Of a stretch of 64,000 nucleotides of DNA, positions 1 to 9,835 are shown in pieces (the first letter of the stretch is position 1; each line of letters opens with the position of its first letter). The notes under the pieces are model-generated. The model did not search any database. It worked only from the letters and a program-made list of their open reading frames with translations, and was not told where the DNA came from. Origin of the DNA: Ashinkailepas kermadecensis (Eukaryota > Arthropoda > Thecostraca > Neolepadidae); the NCBI GenBank assembly GCA_034440615.1, contig JAOTOM010005112.1, positions 274,501-338,500 of the forward strand, read 5' to 3'. The translations under genes and the position numbers were made by a program.

Positions 1-692
1 AAAATGAACACTTAACCTGCATATCCGCACCTGCGAACCGAGTCTTGTCCTCGAGACCTTCACAGCAAGTTAACTACTCCTGCCCTACCACCCGGTGAAG
101 AGAAAGCTGACTTCATCTGATGATCAGGAGATAGTGCTTGACTAACTTGAGTTGGACGCGTCAGTCCAGTTCAAATCGTCACCACTTACTGATCTGCCAC
201 AGAGAGATGACCGCGATCGAGACAGTGCTGTTACAGCACTGCAGGTGACTCCGACCAGTGGGACTGACCACACCACTGATCATACGGAGCTGCGCTTCAT
301 GGCGACGCTTGCTCACGGCTGGCGTTGCCCGAGGTGGGCTGTCATGGCACCCTGAGGATCAGGCTATCTGCGCCTGGCTGAATGGCGCTCTCAAGAACTG
401 GAGCGGTGCATACTTGAGTGGTGCCCGAGAGGCATAAACAGATCGACAGGCAGATGCCTCGCCTTACCTGCCACACTGTGGGCAGAATCTTCAGTGAACA
501 TCGAACGCTATGGTGATTCAGCGCTTCTTCATCTTCACTTCTTCGGCGGAACTTGAACTTTATTGTATTTGCTTTGATTGTATTGGTTTCGGATGTGCAT
601 TGTCGTTTACTTAATGACACGCGTAGGATTTTCTGTATTGCTAATTGTGACTCGTATTAATGTATTACCTGTATTGGACTGTGAGTGATTGT
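1..692. other. No recognisable feature
   Basis: Mixed-composition sequence. The short open frames here have no recognisable motif, no splice context and no repeat partner that I can see in the window. Confidence 0.5.
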
Positions 693-1163
693 GAGTGATT
701 GGGGAATGAATGTCGTTGGCCGTGATTTGTCTAGTGGATCCCAGAATTTATCTGTAGATTAAAATTCGGAATTTTTGGAACTCATGTTGTGGTGTAGCGA
801 AGCTTCCTATGGGGGGGGGGGAGGATCTTTATCCCATAAATTCAGCCCCCCTCCCCACAGTTCGCCTGGCGCGACAGTTTCCGGCACCTACCCGGCGGCC
901 ACCTGTCTGAATACTTACCTAGGCAAGCCTGAGTGATTGGGGAATGAATGTCGCTGGCCGGTATTTGTCTAGTGGATCCCAGAATTTATCTGGAGATTAA
1001 AATTCGGAATTTTTGGAACTCGTGTTGTGGTGTAGCGAAGCTTCCTGTGGGGGGCATCTTAATCCCATAAATTCAGCCCCCTCCCCACAGTTCGCCTGGC
1101 GCGACAGTTTCCGGCACCTACCCGGCGGCCACCTGTCTGAATGCTTACCTAGGCAAGCCGCCG
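693..1163. repeat. Tandem duplication, about 238-bp unit, two copies
   Basis: The segment beginning GAGTGATTGGGGAATGAATG at 693 starts again at 931 and runs in parallel to about 1160. Both copies share the blocks around the GGATCC site, the TTCGCCTGGCGCGACAG stretch and the final TTACCTAGGCAAGCC. They differ by scattered substitutions and by the length of an internal G run (about 811-821 against 1050-1055). No coding potential is evident. Confidence 0.9.
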
Positions 1164-2439
1164 CTCCGATCGAGGCCGAGCAATGAACATTGCCCTGTCC
1201 CCCTCCCCTTTCCGGCCGGCGCGCCGCCACTGCCGCTGTGACCTCGATACCCGGCCGCCGAGACCAAACCCCTCCCCTCCGGTCCAGGTACCTCGGTACC
1301 CTGACGCGGCCGCCGTTGTCTTCAGATGATGAAATGCCAGTGATGTGAGTGAATATGAATGCCAGTGGTGTGAATATGAATGCCAGTGATGTGAGTATGA
1401 AATGTCAGTTGGGCTGCAGCGCCCCGATCATCCGGCTGTTTGTGAACAACCGCGGAGTTGCCGAGTCGGCATTGCCTGGACGTAGGTGCTGAGACAGCAC
1501 CGATTCCCACGCGAGGCCGAAACTCTGGATGTTACCAGAGACGACTCTGAGCTGACATGGGATGTCTCTGAGATAGACGGCGCACCCGCCTGCACGGTCT
1601 CTTGTCATCGGGCAGTGGTCGCGAACAGTCGCCTCTGGCGGGCGGCTGGCCGCCGCCGGCCAGCCGATCAGTCGATATGTGAGACTGATAGAAAATCGTT
1701 GCGTGACTGTTGGGATGTAACCCTTGAATACTTGGAAAGTAGCGTGTATGGAGACCGGTCTGAATGTACGCTGGAGATCGTATGTGAACGCTACAGCACT
1801 ATTGAAACGGAATAATCATTGCCATATTTCTACTTATTAATTATACAAATATAAGTGCTGGATTAAGGTGCCTGTCAAGAGATAGTTTGGATCAGAGCTC
1901 GGAGATCGAAGAACATATCGCATTGTTCATAACCGGGGTTTTAAATATCGCAAACGACGAGGTCTGACTAGCTATCTACGTGCAAGGAAGTTTGCCCCGT
2001 CAGAGGGGTGGAAAGAAAACTTCGCTACATACTGGGCGGATGATGAATCCATACGGGTGGTGTTGTATCCGGTTCATTCGCGACACCCGGACATGCATTC
2101 CATGCCGCTTCGGTAGCAGACGAGACTTTTGACGGTGGTGCATATAAGTACCAATTGGGTCGTTGGCTCGGGTCACGGTCGGCCACGGACCCACGGGCGG
2201 CGCCGTACCTTACCGTCTAGGAGGAGCTCTCCTATTACGAGGCTCTTCTTTTGAGAAGTGACCGCTTGGTGGTCCCATTGGGGCTCACAGCGCGAGTGAT
2301 AGATAACGCGCACGAATCCCATCAGGGGATAGTGCGTACTGAGCGGCGGCTTCGATATAAATTTCGGTGACCAGCCATGCACTACGAGGTGGAATCACGA
2401 CCGCGTGACTGTTCACTATGCTCTGCCCACGAGGCGCAT
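1164..2439. other. Non-coding or unrecognised, with a small 24-bp repeat
   Basis: GC-rich at first. At about 1331-1400 a short repeat of the form 'gaatgccagtgatgtgagtat' occurs about three times. The open frame at 1486-1815 has no recognisable domain. The part closest to 2440 may be decayed LTR-retrotransposon pol, because an integrase fragment follows, but I cannot show it. Confidence 0.4.
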
Positions 2440-2786
2440 GCGAAACCGTGCAGGCCGCCACTTGATCCCCTCCCCTCCCGGCTGGCCCGTGGCGTAAGGT
2501 CATGGTGAACCTGATCGGTGCCATGCGTGGACCCGTTCACGAGGAGTGTGCCATTGCTCCCTGCGACATGCATAGCTGCTGGCCAGATGTAACGTTCTGC
2601 ACTGACAGGACGGACACAGTGGTTGCTTTCTTGCGCACACTGTTCGCCAGAGAGGGAGTGCCGGGGAAATTAGTCTCCGATAATGGTTTCATTTCCGAGC
2701 GACGGAGCTGCAGGAGTGCCTTCGCTCAATTTTTGTGCACCACGTTTCTCATCCACATGTTCACCGAAAATCTGCGGAATGGTTGA
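2440..2786 (+). pseudogene. Gypsy-type LTR retrotransposon integrase fragment
   Basis: The frame around 2502-2690 contains residues in the order expected of the integrase catalytic core of Ty3/gypsy-type retroelements: a W..V....IGAM segment, then D.HS.WP.V.F, then T..VV.FL..LF..EG.P..LVSDNG. The two Asp in 'CDMHSCWP' and 'VSDNG' correspond to the first two acidic residues of the D,D,E triad. The reading then runs into unrelated residues ('FISERRSC') instead of the usual aromatic and catalytic Glu region, so the third acidic residue is lost. No LTRs, primer-binding site, gag or RT are seen nearby. It is an isolated decayed fragment. An envelope-bearing errantivirus origin cannot be told apart from an ordinary gypsy element with this little sequence. 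Confidence 0.7.
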
Positions 2787-2794
2787 CCGGGGGG

Positions 2795-3070
2795 GGGGGG
2801 GGGGAGTGAGCTTAGAGGCGTGCCGGACCACAGAGGTCATTTGCGCTGCCTTTAAAGCGAGTGGACTTTGCAAGCAAGTCTAAGAAGGCAAGTGAATGTT
2901 TACCCTCAGGGAGTCTTACATCATAGTGTATGTGACGCCAACCGGTGCCATCTCGGGGAGGGATCTTTGTACGCTCCCCATGGTTTTCCGCGGATAGTGA
3001 ACAAACGGCGAGGGGCGAGTAGACCTCTATGGTCTGGCACGCCTCTAAGCTTACTCTCCCTCGGATTGAG
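2795..3070. repeat. Dispersed repeat with local inverted copy
   Basis: A G run (2790-2804) is followed by GAGTGAGCTTAGAGGCGTGCC. An inverted version of that block lies at about 3034-3060. A third, diverged copy lies on the opposite strand at about 13850-13945, matching also the downstream 'GTCATTTGCGC...AAAGCGAGT...TTTGCAAGCAAGT' part. It is a small dispersed repeat of unknown class. Confidence 0.7.
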
Positions 3071-4153
3071 CGGAGCCACGTGTTGTGTGATACCACTCTA
3101 TACACATATAGAGAGGTTAAGGACGATGTGTGTGCCCAAGTACAGCCAGACACGTGCCTAGCATTACCTGCGGTCACCATGAAAGCTATGGAAGTCACAA
3201 TAATGATGCTACTACACGTTTAGTTTCCTTCACTCTCTTTGAGGAATCTCACATATTTATCAGACTCCATAGCGAGACAAAACTTTGCTTAGGCTTCGAC
3301 ATCTCTTAATTCAATATAACACAAGAACATCGGTGTAAATGACCAGTCATGGCCCCGAGAAGTCATATAAACATGCCATAAATTTTGATTATGAAGCACA
3401 GCTCAGTCATACTTTCAGTTGAGCGTTTGTGTTGTATTGAAAACAAGATCTAGCTTGTAGCGTTCGAGTCTTGCATCCAGCGTAAAACGAAAACCAGGTA
3501 ATTACATCGCATACCAGAGTGGGATGCTAACATTACCATCGATTTGCACGACAGGCTAGAGGCTATGTCAAGCTTCCACTGAAGTCCCAAAGCAGCTTTC
3601 CAGCACCCTTAGTTCAATCACTAGGTAGTTTTTGCGACGACCGAACTCGGGGAGCGCACTGCTCGGTGGTGCCTGTAGCGGCTCATGTTGTAACTCTGCG
3701 AATATCTTGTGAGCAGCCACAGTTGCAGACCAGTATACGGCGCCATCAGAGGCGCCGGAGGTATGGGACTCTCCTACTGCATGTGTAGGGGTGGCGACTC
3801 TGCCGTCGGTGGGGTGTGGGGGCGGTGGTTTCGGTGGCTTGGTGGGTGTGGCGGGTTTCGTGTGCTGTGTTGTGGTGTTTTTAAAGTAAATGCTGGGTGT
3901 GTGAAAATTAATGGGGTGTGTGAAACTATAATGTGTTTTGTGAAAGTAAATGGGTGTGTGAAAAGAAATGCTAACCTAGCCTAAACTGAAACTGATCTGA
4001 TTGAACTATTTAGTATTTATTTTAACTAAGACTGCACTTTAACACGGCTGAACATGAGCTGACTCTAGACTTATACTGCGCTAATTAAGACTGAGCTAAA
4101 TCACTCCTTTGCTGATTGTGCCTATGTCGGGGTGTGTTGTGCTGTGTTTCCCC
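3071..4153. other. No gene; short GTGTGTGAAA repeats
   Basis: No coding signal is seen. Between about 3880 and 3972 the motif GGGTGTGTGAAAA(N) recurs about four times at roughly 20-35 bp spacing. The remainder is unremarkable. Confidence 0.4.
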
Positions 4154-4161
4154 GCCACCTC

Positions 4162-4855
4162 CACTGGCGGATCTAGCCCACCGGTTTGGGGGGGGGGGGC
4201 AACTTTCGGTTTTCGGCGTCAGCCCCCTCCCCTCCCCATCCCCCAGTGGTGTACCTAGGAATTGCATCAAGGGAGGGGTCGAACGGATTTGGAGGGTGCC
4301 CATTCACCCACTATTTCTGGTTAAAAGCACCGGATTTCGACCACTATTTAGCAAAGGGGCCCATTTAAAAAATAATAATTAAAGTTTAAATAAAATTAAA
4401 CTTAAAATGATAATTGACAACATAATTTCCTGTTATAGGGGCCCCAACCTACCTCCATCGTTTCTATGTTACCGGATTTGTGTTCTTGTTTACCAAAACG
4501 CTCACGTTCACGTTCAACATCTTGCACCACGTCAACGTTCGTGCACGAGTACACACTGGCGGATCAGTTTTGTCAACTCTTGCTGTAAGCAGAACTTGAG
4601 CAGCATGGAACCCTCGATGTGTGTCAGAATCTACTATGCTACCATACTGGCTTCCGAACAATTTTTTTTAATCCCTTTAAAATTGGAGATTCTTTCATCC
4701 ACACGCTATTTTTTAACCTCGGGAAAGGTTACTGCAGTTTAATTTAGTTGACTTCTGTTGGTTTCGGGGGGGCAAAAGACAATATGCCCCCCCCCCCGTT
4801 TTAAGCGCTTCGGGGGGGCCATGGCCGGAATGGCCCCTCCCTGGATCCGCCAGTG
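4162..4855. mobile_element. Non-autonomous hAT-like element with exact 8-bp target duplication
   Basis: The element opens with CACTGGCGGATC at 4162 and closes with GATCCGCCAGTG at 4855, a 12-bp perfect inverted terminus. It is bounded on both sides by the same 8 bp, GCCACCTC (4154-4161 and 4856-4863). An 8-bp target-site duplication with short inverted ends is the mark of the hAT superfamily. There is no transposase frame inside, so it is non-autonomous. Internally it holds G-rich stretches near both ends (4189-4199, 4766-4797), a second CACTGGCGGATC-like start at about 4552, and a nested 'CAGTGGTGTACCTAGG' block (4246-4460) that resembles 12505-12720. Confidence 0.88.
4246..4460. repeat. Dispersed repeat, copy 1 (partner at 12505-12720)
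   Basis: It starts with a CAGTGGTGTACCTAGG-type end and contains the ordered blocks 'GGGGCCCATTTAAAAA', 'AATTGACAACATAATTTCCTGT' (split by a mismatch) and 'GGGGCCCCAACCTACCTCCATCG'. The same order recurs, diverged, at 12505-12720. It lies inside the 4162-4855 element, so it is either part of that family or nested in it. Confidence 0.6.
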
Positions 4856-4863
4856 GCCACCTC

Positions 4864-5696
4864 CACCACACATTCCCCAAACCACAGCCGGCTTGATGTT
4901 GTTTGAGCTACCGTCCCTAACACGAATTTATATGTGTGCGAGGTCAAAGTTTTGGGAAAACCATATAGGTAAGTGAGTGCCTTTAGCCAAATTATAATTA
5001 ATACGTTGCATTAGATAATTAATGAGAATGTAATTTGTCCGTGGTTTCGATGGCCTGTCCCGAGTTGGGACTTTTTGGACGCTAATAGTAGCATAATTTT
5101 GTACAATGTACCGCACGAAATAGGTGCCTGTGATAAGCCCCAAGCGGCTTCCGCTGGTCCTTAAAGCTACCTAAAGCACATTCATTCTCCCCCTTCACTT
5201 CACATTCGCTCGTCCCGTTCATTCTCTCCTTATTAATTAATGTCCACACATTTTTCTCCCCCTCCCCCTCTCAGCGGTACACAAACACATATATCGACGG
5301 ACCATTGCTCTATTTTTTGATGGTAGGTTGGCCGAATATGTAAACCTCCTACTGCCATCATAGCTGGCCTTGCCATTATTGGCAGCATTCCTCGCCTGGA
5401 TGAAGTCTTAATGCTACGAGGGGGCTCATCGTACTGGCTCCGAGGGCTTACACAAGTGCTCTAGTGTCTTTGACTGACATACCTAACCTTAAAAAACGGT
5501 CGATGCCGCACCGGGCCTTATTCGCCGTATGCTGTGCGACCAGATGAACTTGTTCACGAGCGGGCACGGATCCCTACCACGTTGGGCACGTCCCCTGGCC
5601 GTCTATATAACCTAGCCTGTCCTACCCTTTCAGTCTGGGGCTTACGGTACGCCAAACCTGTCCGTACGTCCCCCCCCCCCACAAAAAACACGCTAT
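4864..5696. other. No recognisable feature
   Basis: AT-rich to mixed sequence with pyrimidine-rich stretches at 5188-5275. No frame with recognisable motifs and no repeat partner were seen. Confidence 0.4.
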
Positions 5697-5814
5697 ACAG
5701 CTCCGTGTCCAAACGAAAAGGAAAGGGGGGGGGCACACCACCGCAGAATTTTTAAAAAAAACCTATTTTTCCGCCAAAAAAAAACGAAGGAAAGGGGGGG
5801 GTTCCTTCAAAACA

Positions 5815-5857
<43 letters not shown>

Positions 5858-6153
5858 ACAAAAACAACCGGGAAAAAAAATTAAAAAAAAAAAAAAAAAA
5901 CCTACCCACCAATGTCCAAACGTATAGGAAAGGGGGGGGAACACACCCCACCAAAAATTTTTTTTACTAAATTTTTTTTTCGCCAAAAAAAACGAAGGAA
6001 GGAAGGGGGGGCCTTCCTTTCAAACCCACCCCCCCCCCAACCCCCCCCCCCCCCCCCCCCCCCCCCAAAAAAGAGAGGGGAAGGAGAAAATAAAAAAAAA
6101 AAAAAAAAAAAAAACCCCAAACCCCTAAAATTCCCCCCACCCCCCCCAATTCA

Positions 6154-6170
<17 letters not shown>
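5697..6170. repeat. 206-bp duplication smeared into homopolymers; probable low-quality assembly
   Basis: Two parallel copies start with TGTCCAAACG at 5706 and 5912. Each goes through the same order of blocks (GGAAAGGGGG, a run of A/T, CGCCAAAAAAA, CGAAGGAA, a G run, CCTTC, a C run, an A run). The copies differ mainly by the lengths of G, C, A and T runs, including a C run of more than 35 at 5818-5857. Real duplicated DNA seldom diverges by homopolymer length alone, so I read this as consensus error over a tandem repeat. Open frames here (poly-Pro, poly-Gly) are meaningless. Confidence 0.8.

Positions 6171-6202
<32 letters not shown>
6171..6202. repeat. (TA)n tract, left flank of hAT-A
   Basis: Uninterrupted AT dinucleotides running directly into the left terminus of hAT-A. 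The tract resumes on the far side of the element at 9836-9851. Confidence 0.95.
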
Positions 6203-6205
<3 letters not shown>

Positions 6206-6519
6206 GGTGGTCCAAAAAGAGGGGTAAAATTTCAAAGTGCACTGGTCCTTTCTCCACACCACTGCTTTTTTTCGTGTTGCATTCCTCTCCTTGTGTGCAA
6301 AATTTCATCGCGATACAATGATATTTAGAGGTCGCCCCACTTTTAACCCTTAGAACCTGGCGCAACTGCTGCTGCGTGCGCCATAGATTAGTGCTGCACT
6401 CAGTTGAACCGTTGCTGTGGTCGTGGGTGCATTGCGTCGCTCCCGTATTCGTTGTGTGTGTGTGTCACGACTCGCGTGTGCGTTGCAGCACCATCAACAC
6501 TTGGAGGTTAGTACATGTT

Positions 6520-6742
6520 CAGGGTTGCCACAATGTCCTTGAACTTTAATTCAGCTTATTTTATAATTGTCATTTAAAATTAAATTAAATGCCATATATC
6601 TTCGCCATCGTTCCTAAACTAACGTAGTAGAAGACTGCGTTAGTTTAGGAACATCGCTCAGGATGTATGCCATTTAATTTAATTATAAATTGCAATTATA
6701 AAATAAGCTGAATTAAAGTTTAAGGACATTGTGGCAACCCTG
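6520..6742. mobile_element. Foldback MITE nested in hAT-A
   Basis: It begins CAGGGTTGCCACAATGTCC at 6520 and ends with the inverted copy GGACATTGTGGCAACCCTG at 6742. The inverted pairing continues almost to the centre: TTTAATTCAGCTTATTTTATAATTG pairs with its complement, and TTCCTAAACTAACG (6610) pairs with CGTTAGTTTAGGAA (6638). The whole 223 bp could therefore fold as one hairpin. The flanks both read ATGTT (6515-6519 and 6743-6747), a 5-bp direct repeat. The CAGGG start is hAT-like, but a 5-bp duplication is short for hAT, so the superfamily is uncertain. Confidence 0.8.
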
Positions 6743-7148
6743 ATGTTGTACACTGGTGTTATTTTTAAATCAAACAACAGTGTTATTTTCAGTTAATAGT
6801 AACTGAATTAAAAGTAACATCGCTCAGGATGTATGCCATTTAATTTACTTCTAAATTGCAATTATAAAATAAGCTGAATTAAAGTTTAAGGACATTGTGG
6901 CAACCCTGATGTTGTACACTGGTATTATTTTTAAATCAAACAACAGTGTTATTTTCAGTTAATAGTAACTGAATTAATAATAACATCGCTTAGGATGTAT
7001 GCCATTTAATTTACTTCCAAATTGCAATTATAAAATAAGCTGAATTCAAGTTTAAGGACATTGTGGCAACCCTGATGTTGTACACTGGTGTTATTTTTAA
7101 ATCAAACAACAGTGTTATTTTCAGTTAGTAGTATGTTATTAACATACT
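6651..7148. repeat. 166-bp tandem array, three copies, seeded by the MITE
   Basis: The block ACATCGCTCAGGATGTATGCC starts at 6651, 6817 and 6983 (spacing exactly 166). The block TGATGTTGTACACTGG starts at 6741, 6907 and 7073 (also exactly 166). Each unit is the right arm of the foldback element plus about 75 bp of the adjacent hAT-A sequence, so the amplification took place after that element had inserted. Confidence 0.93.
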
Positions 7149-7163
7149 ATTACTATTCAGTTA

Positions 7164-7545
7164 ATAGTTATTAACTACAAAACACGTTTTGTCTCTGTGT
7201 AGGCTCAATGATACGCAATTTGGACTAGGTTGTTGGGGTTAATCTTTTCTTTTTTTTCTTTTTTTTTGGGGTTGGGGAACACAGCCCCCCTGGGGGCCCC
7301 GGGGGGGGGGGCCCGGGGGAAGCCTGTTGATTCCCTGTCATGTGTCCGTCGTGTGTCCTATTTATTAACTATGAAAAACGTTTTCTCTCTGTGTAGGCTC
7401 AATGATACGCAATTTGGACTAGGTTGTTAGGGTTAATCGTTTCTTTTTTCTTCTGATTTTCAGGTCATGGCAACCAGTACTCGTTCGAGCCCCGAGTGTT
7501 GGCTTCTCGGGAAGCCTGTTGATTCCCTGTCATGTGTCCGTCTTC
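7164..7545. repeat. 194-bp tandem duplication of the transposase 5' exon boundary
   Basis: GTGTAGGCTCAATGATACGC occurs at 7197 and 7391, and AAGCCTGTTGATTCCCTGTC at 7320 and 7511. The second copy contains a clean acceptor (TTTTCAG) and the ATG at 7467. In the first copy the same stretch (7240-7320) is replaced by runs of T, G and C, which looks like base-call smearing. The true structure may be a single or a double copy. Confidence 0.8.
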
Positions 7546-9706
7546 CAAGTAAGCGGGATGTTCTGTCGTTGTACCTGTTCCATCACGTCGCGGAAAAGAA
7601 GACCGTCTCGGAAGGCCTGAACTTGGCATGTGGCAAGGTACTCACCGTATGGAAGAGGGCCAGGATCCCGACACAGCGGTTGGATGCTTGCGTCAAGAAA
7701 CTTCGAGTAATCCATGACGAATTCCAAGCGCTCAAGAAACACCGGACTCGTGGGCGAGAGTCGGACCGTGTCAAGGAGAAGATGTTCCTGGATGACCTTC
7801 AGGATCTCTTCGATGTTGCCACAAGCGATGCCCTCCAGACCATTGCCAACGAAGAAGACAAGGAGTTCCTCAAGATGCAGCGTGAGGACGTCTTCTCGTG
7901 CAGCATTGCAGGGATCGACGCGAAGAAATCTGGAGTCGAGGCCAGGCGTGGGAAGAGAAAGGAGCAAGAAGCTGCTCTCCAGCGGATATACGACGGACGA
8001 GAGGCCAAAGTTCAAGGGGCCTTCAGTTCCAGCTCCACATCGTCGGAGGAGTCACAGGCTGAAGACGACTACCGACCTTCATCTTCAGCCTGTACATCTG
8101 GTCCTCCCACGAAGAGGCCCAAGAACATCTTCAAATCTCCTGAAGTCGTCGGCGCCTTGTATCGAGTCAATCTCCCAGATCGTGGTGCGGCGTTCGTCGC
8201 TGGCGCTGTTGCACAGGCCCTGGGCCACGATCTTTCTGATCTGACGTTTTCCCGAAGTTCTATACGGCGGGCGCGTCGTCACACACGCCAAATCCAAGAC
8301 GAAGAAGCGCGGAAGAACTTTCAAGCAGCTGGTCCCCTCCCCTTCTCCTGCATTGGGACGGGAAACTGCTGCAGGAGATGGAAGGGAAGAAAGTGGAGAG
8401 GGTTGCGATTCTGGCAACCGGCCAAGGATTCGAGAAGTTGCTGGGTATTCCAAGCGCTGCCCGAAGTACTGGAGAAGCTCAGGCCGCAACGTGTCTGGAA
8501 TTGCTCGAGTCTTGGAAGATTCGCGACGAAGTAGTCAGATTGGTCTTCGATACAACTGCAAGCAACACTGGCCTCCACAATGGCGCATGCGTCCGGATCG
8601 AGGAAGGTCTTGGAAGGGAGTTGGCGATGCTGGCGTGCCGCCATCATGTGTTGGAGATTGTTCTCTCTGACGTCTTTAAAAACGTCTTTGGGCACACTGG
8701 AGGCCCGGAAGTCGCCCTTTTCAAGCGTTTCCAGAAGGAGTGGCCGACCATCAACCAGCAAGAGTACACGGTGGGTGAGGATACCCTCTTCGAAGGACAT
8801 CTGGAGCAGCTCCGCTGTCAGATGAAGGATTACGTGGCATCTGCCCTGGCTGATCCAACGAAGTGTCCGCGCGAGGACTACTTTGAGTTCCTGCAGCTCG
8901 CAGCCCTGTTCCTCGGAGGGGGCACAACGACTCAACCATCGTTTCGTGCCCCTGGTGCCATGCACCACGCGAGGTGGATGTCAAAAGGCATCTACTGCCT
9001 CAAGATGTTCCTGTTCCGACACCAGTTCAAGACAACGAAACGAGAGGAGCGGAATGTGACTGGCATGGCGCTGTCCGTTGCCCTGATGTACGTCCGATTT
9101 TGGCACGAAGCTCCTCTGTCATCCCACGCCCCATACAACGACATCATGATGCTGACTGAACTCCAGAAGTACACGAACCAGATGAACGTCACTGCAACCG
9201 CGAGCAATGCCCTCCAACGGCATCTCTGGTACTTGGCGGAAGACTTGGTCGGCCTTTCCCTGTTGGACGACCGGGTTCCAGACAACATGAAGGCCGACTG
9301 CGTGACTCGGATGAAGACGGAAAATCCGACCGAAGATCACCCACGCCGGGCAAAAATCGAACACACACGGGACATCCACCTTGATGCCTTCTTCACCAAA
9401 AGGTGGCATCGTGTTTTCGATTTCGATGTCCTGAAGAAATGCGGAGCCCAGGAAGCGAAACAGGGCTTCCTGCAGATGGATCCTTCGGCTTGGAAGGAAG
9501 ACAAGCTGTTCGAGGACTTTCAGGCCAGAGCCAAAAGCCTGAGAGTGGTGAACGACGCAGCTGAACGCGTAGTGGCCCCGGCAGAGGCGTACAATGCGAC
9601 GCTGACGAAGGATGAGGATCAGAAGCAATTCATTTTCCGTCTCGTTCACGAACACCGAATTGCCATCCCGACACCCTCAAAGACCAACCTGACGAAGAAA
9701 AAGTGA
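7467..9706 (+). CDS. hAT-A transposase, one frameshift
   Basis: This is a putative cut-and-paste transposase acting in the nucleus on the ends of its own element. The first part is read in one frame from the ATG at 7467, just after a TTTTCAG acceptor. At about 8331-8344, in a C/T-rich run, the coding frame moves to the one used up to the stop at 9704-9706. Joined, it would be about 745 residues, so the break is a single indel. Landmarks: a Ser/Glu-rich acidic stretch (about 8028-8065), then WDGK with the first Asp at 8357, FDTTASNTG with the second Asp at 8549, CRHH from 8636, and VNDAAER with Glu at 9563. The spacings 64, 29 and 309 fit a hAT-type D-D-CxxH-E core. No BED finger is seen. A polyA signal AATAAA lies at 9778. 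Multi-species families with the DTTASNTG and VNDTAERG phrases are familiar to me from invertebrate genomes, but no name can be confirmed here. Confidence 0.8.
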
Positions 9707-9835
9707 AAAGTGGGGCGACCCCTAAATGATGAGATAGAGAGACGAAATTTTACGTGTAATTCCTTTTCGTGATGTGTAATAAAATTAGTCCTGTGGAGAG
9801 AAAGATATATCATTTTCCGTTTTTGGACCACCCTA

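Larger units (their letters stand above)
6203..9835 (+). mobile_element. hAT-A: 3.6-kb DNA transposon with near-intact transposase
   Basis: The left end TAGGGTGGTCCAAAAA (6203) is matched by the inverted right end TTTTTGGACCACCCTA (to 9835). The inverted similarity extends about 135-150 bp inward on each side, through a GGTCGCCCCACTTTT block (about 6330-6345 left; inverted at about 9707-9722 right), but the interiors have diverged. The right repeat overlaps the stop codon of the gene. Flanks are (AT)n: ATATATAT on the left and ATATGTAT on the right, compatible with an 8-bp target duplication but weak evidence inside a microsatellite. One large gene fills the right two thirds. The left third holds a nested foldback element, a 166-bp tandem array and a duplicated 5' exon region. 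Confidence 0.88.

Noticed and set aside
3463..3476. GTTCGAGTC as a tRNA or SINE B-box
   Set aside because: There is no A-box or cloverleaf upstream at a suitable distance.
5902..6365. Poly-Gly and poly-Pro frames
   Set aside because: They are caused by C, G and A runs in what looks like smeared consensus sequence.
8321..9655. Long minus-strand frames inside hAT-A
   Set aside because: They lie antisense to the transposase frame with the D-D-CxxH-E residues, and no motif is seen in them.
6203..9835. Assignment of hAT-A to IS3EU, KDZ or another named superfamily
   Set aside because: I cannot recall their diagnostic motifs well enough to justify a name. The residue spacing and TAGG ends favour hAT-like, and that is all I claim.
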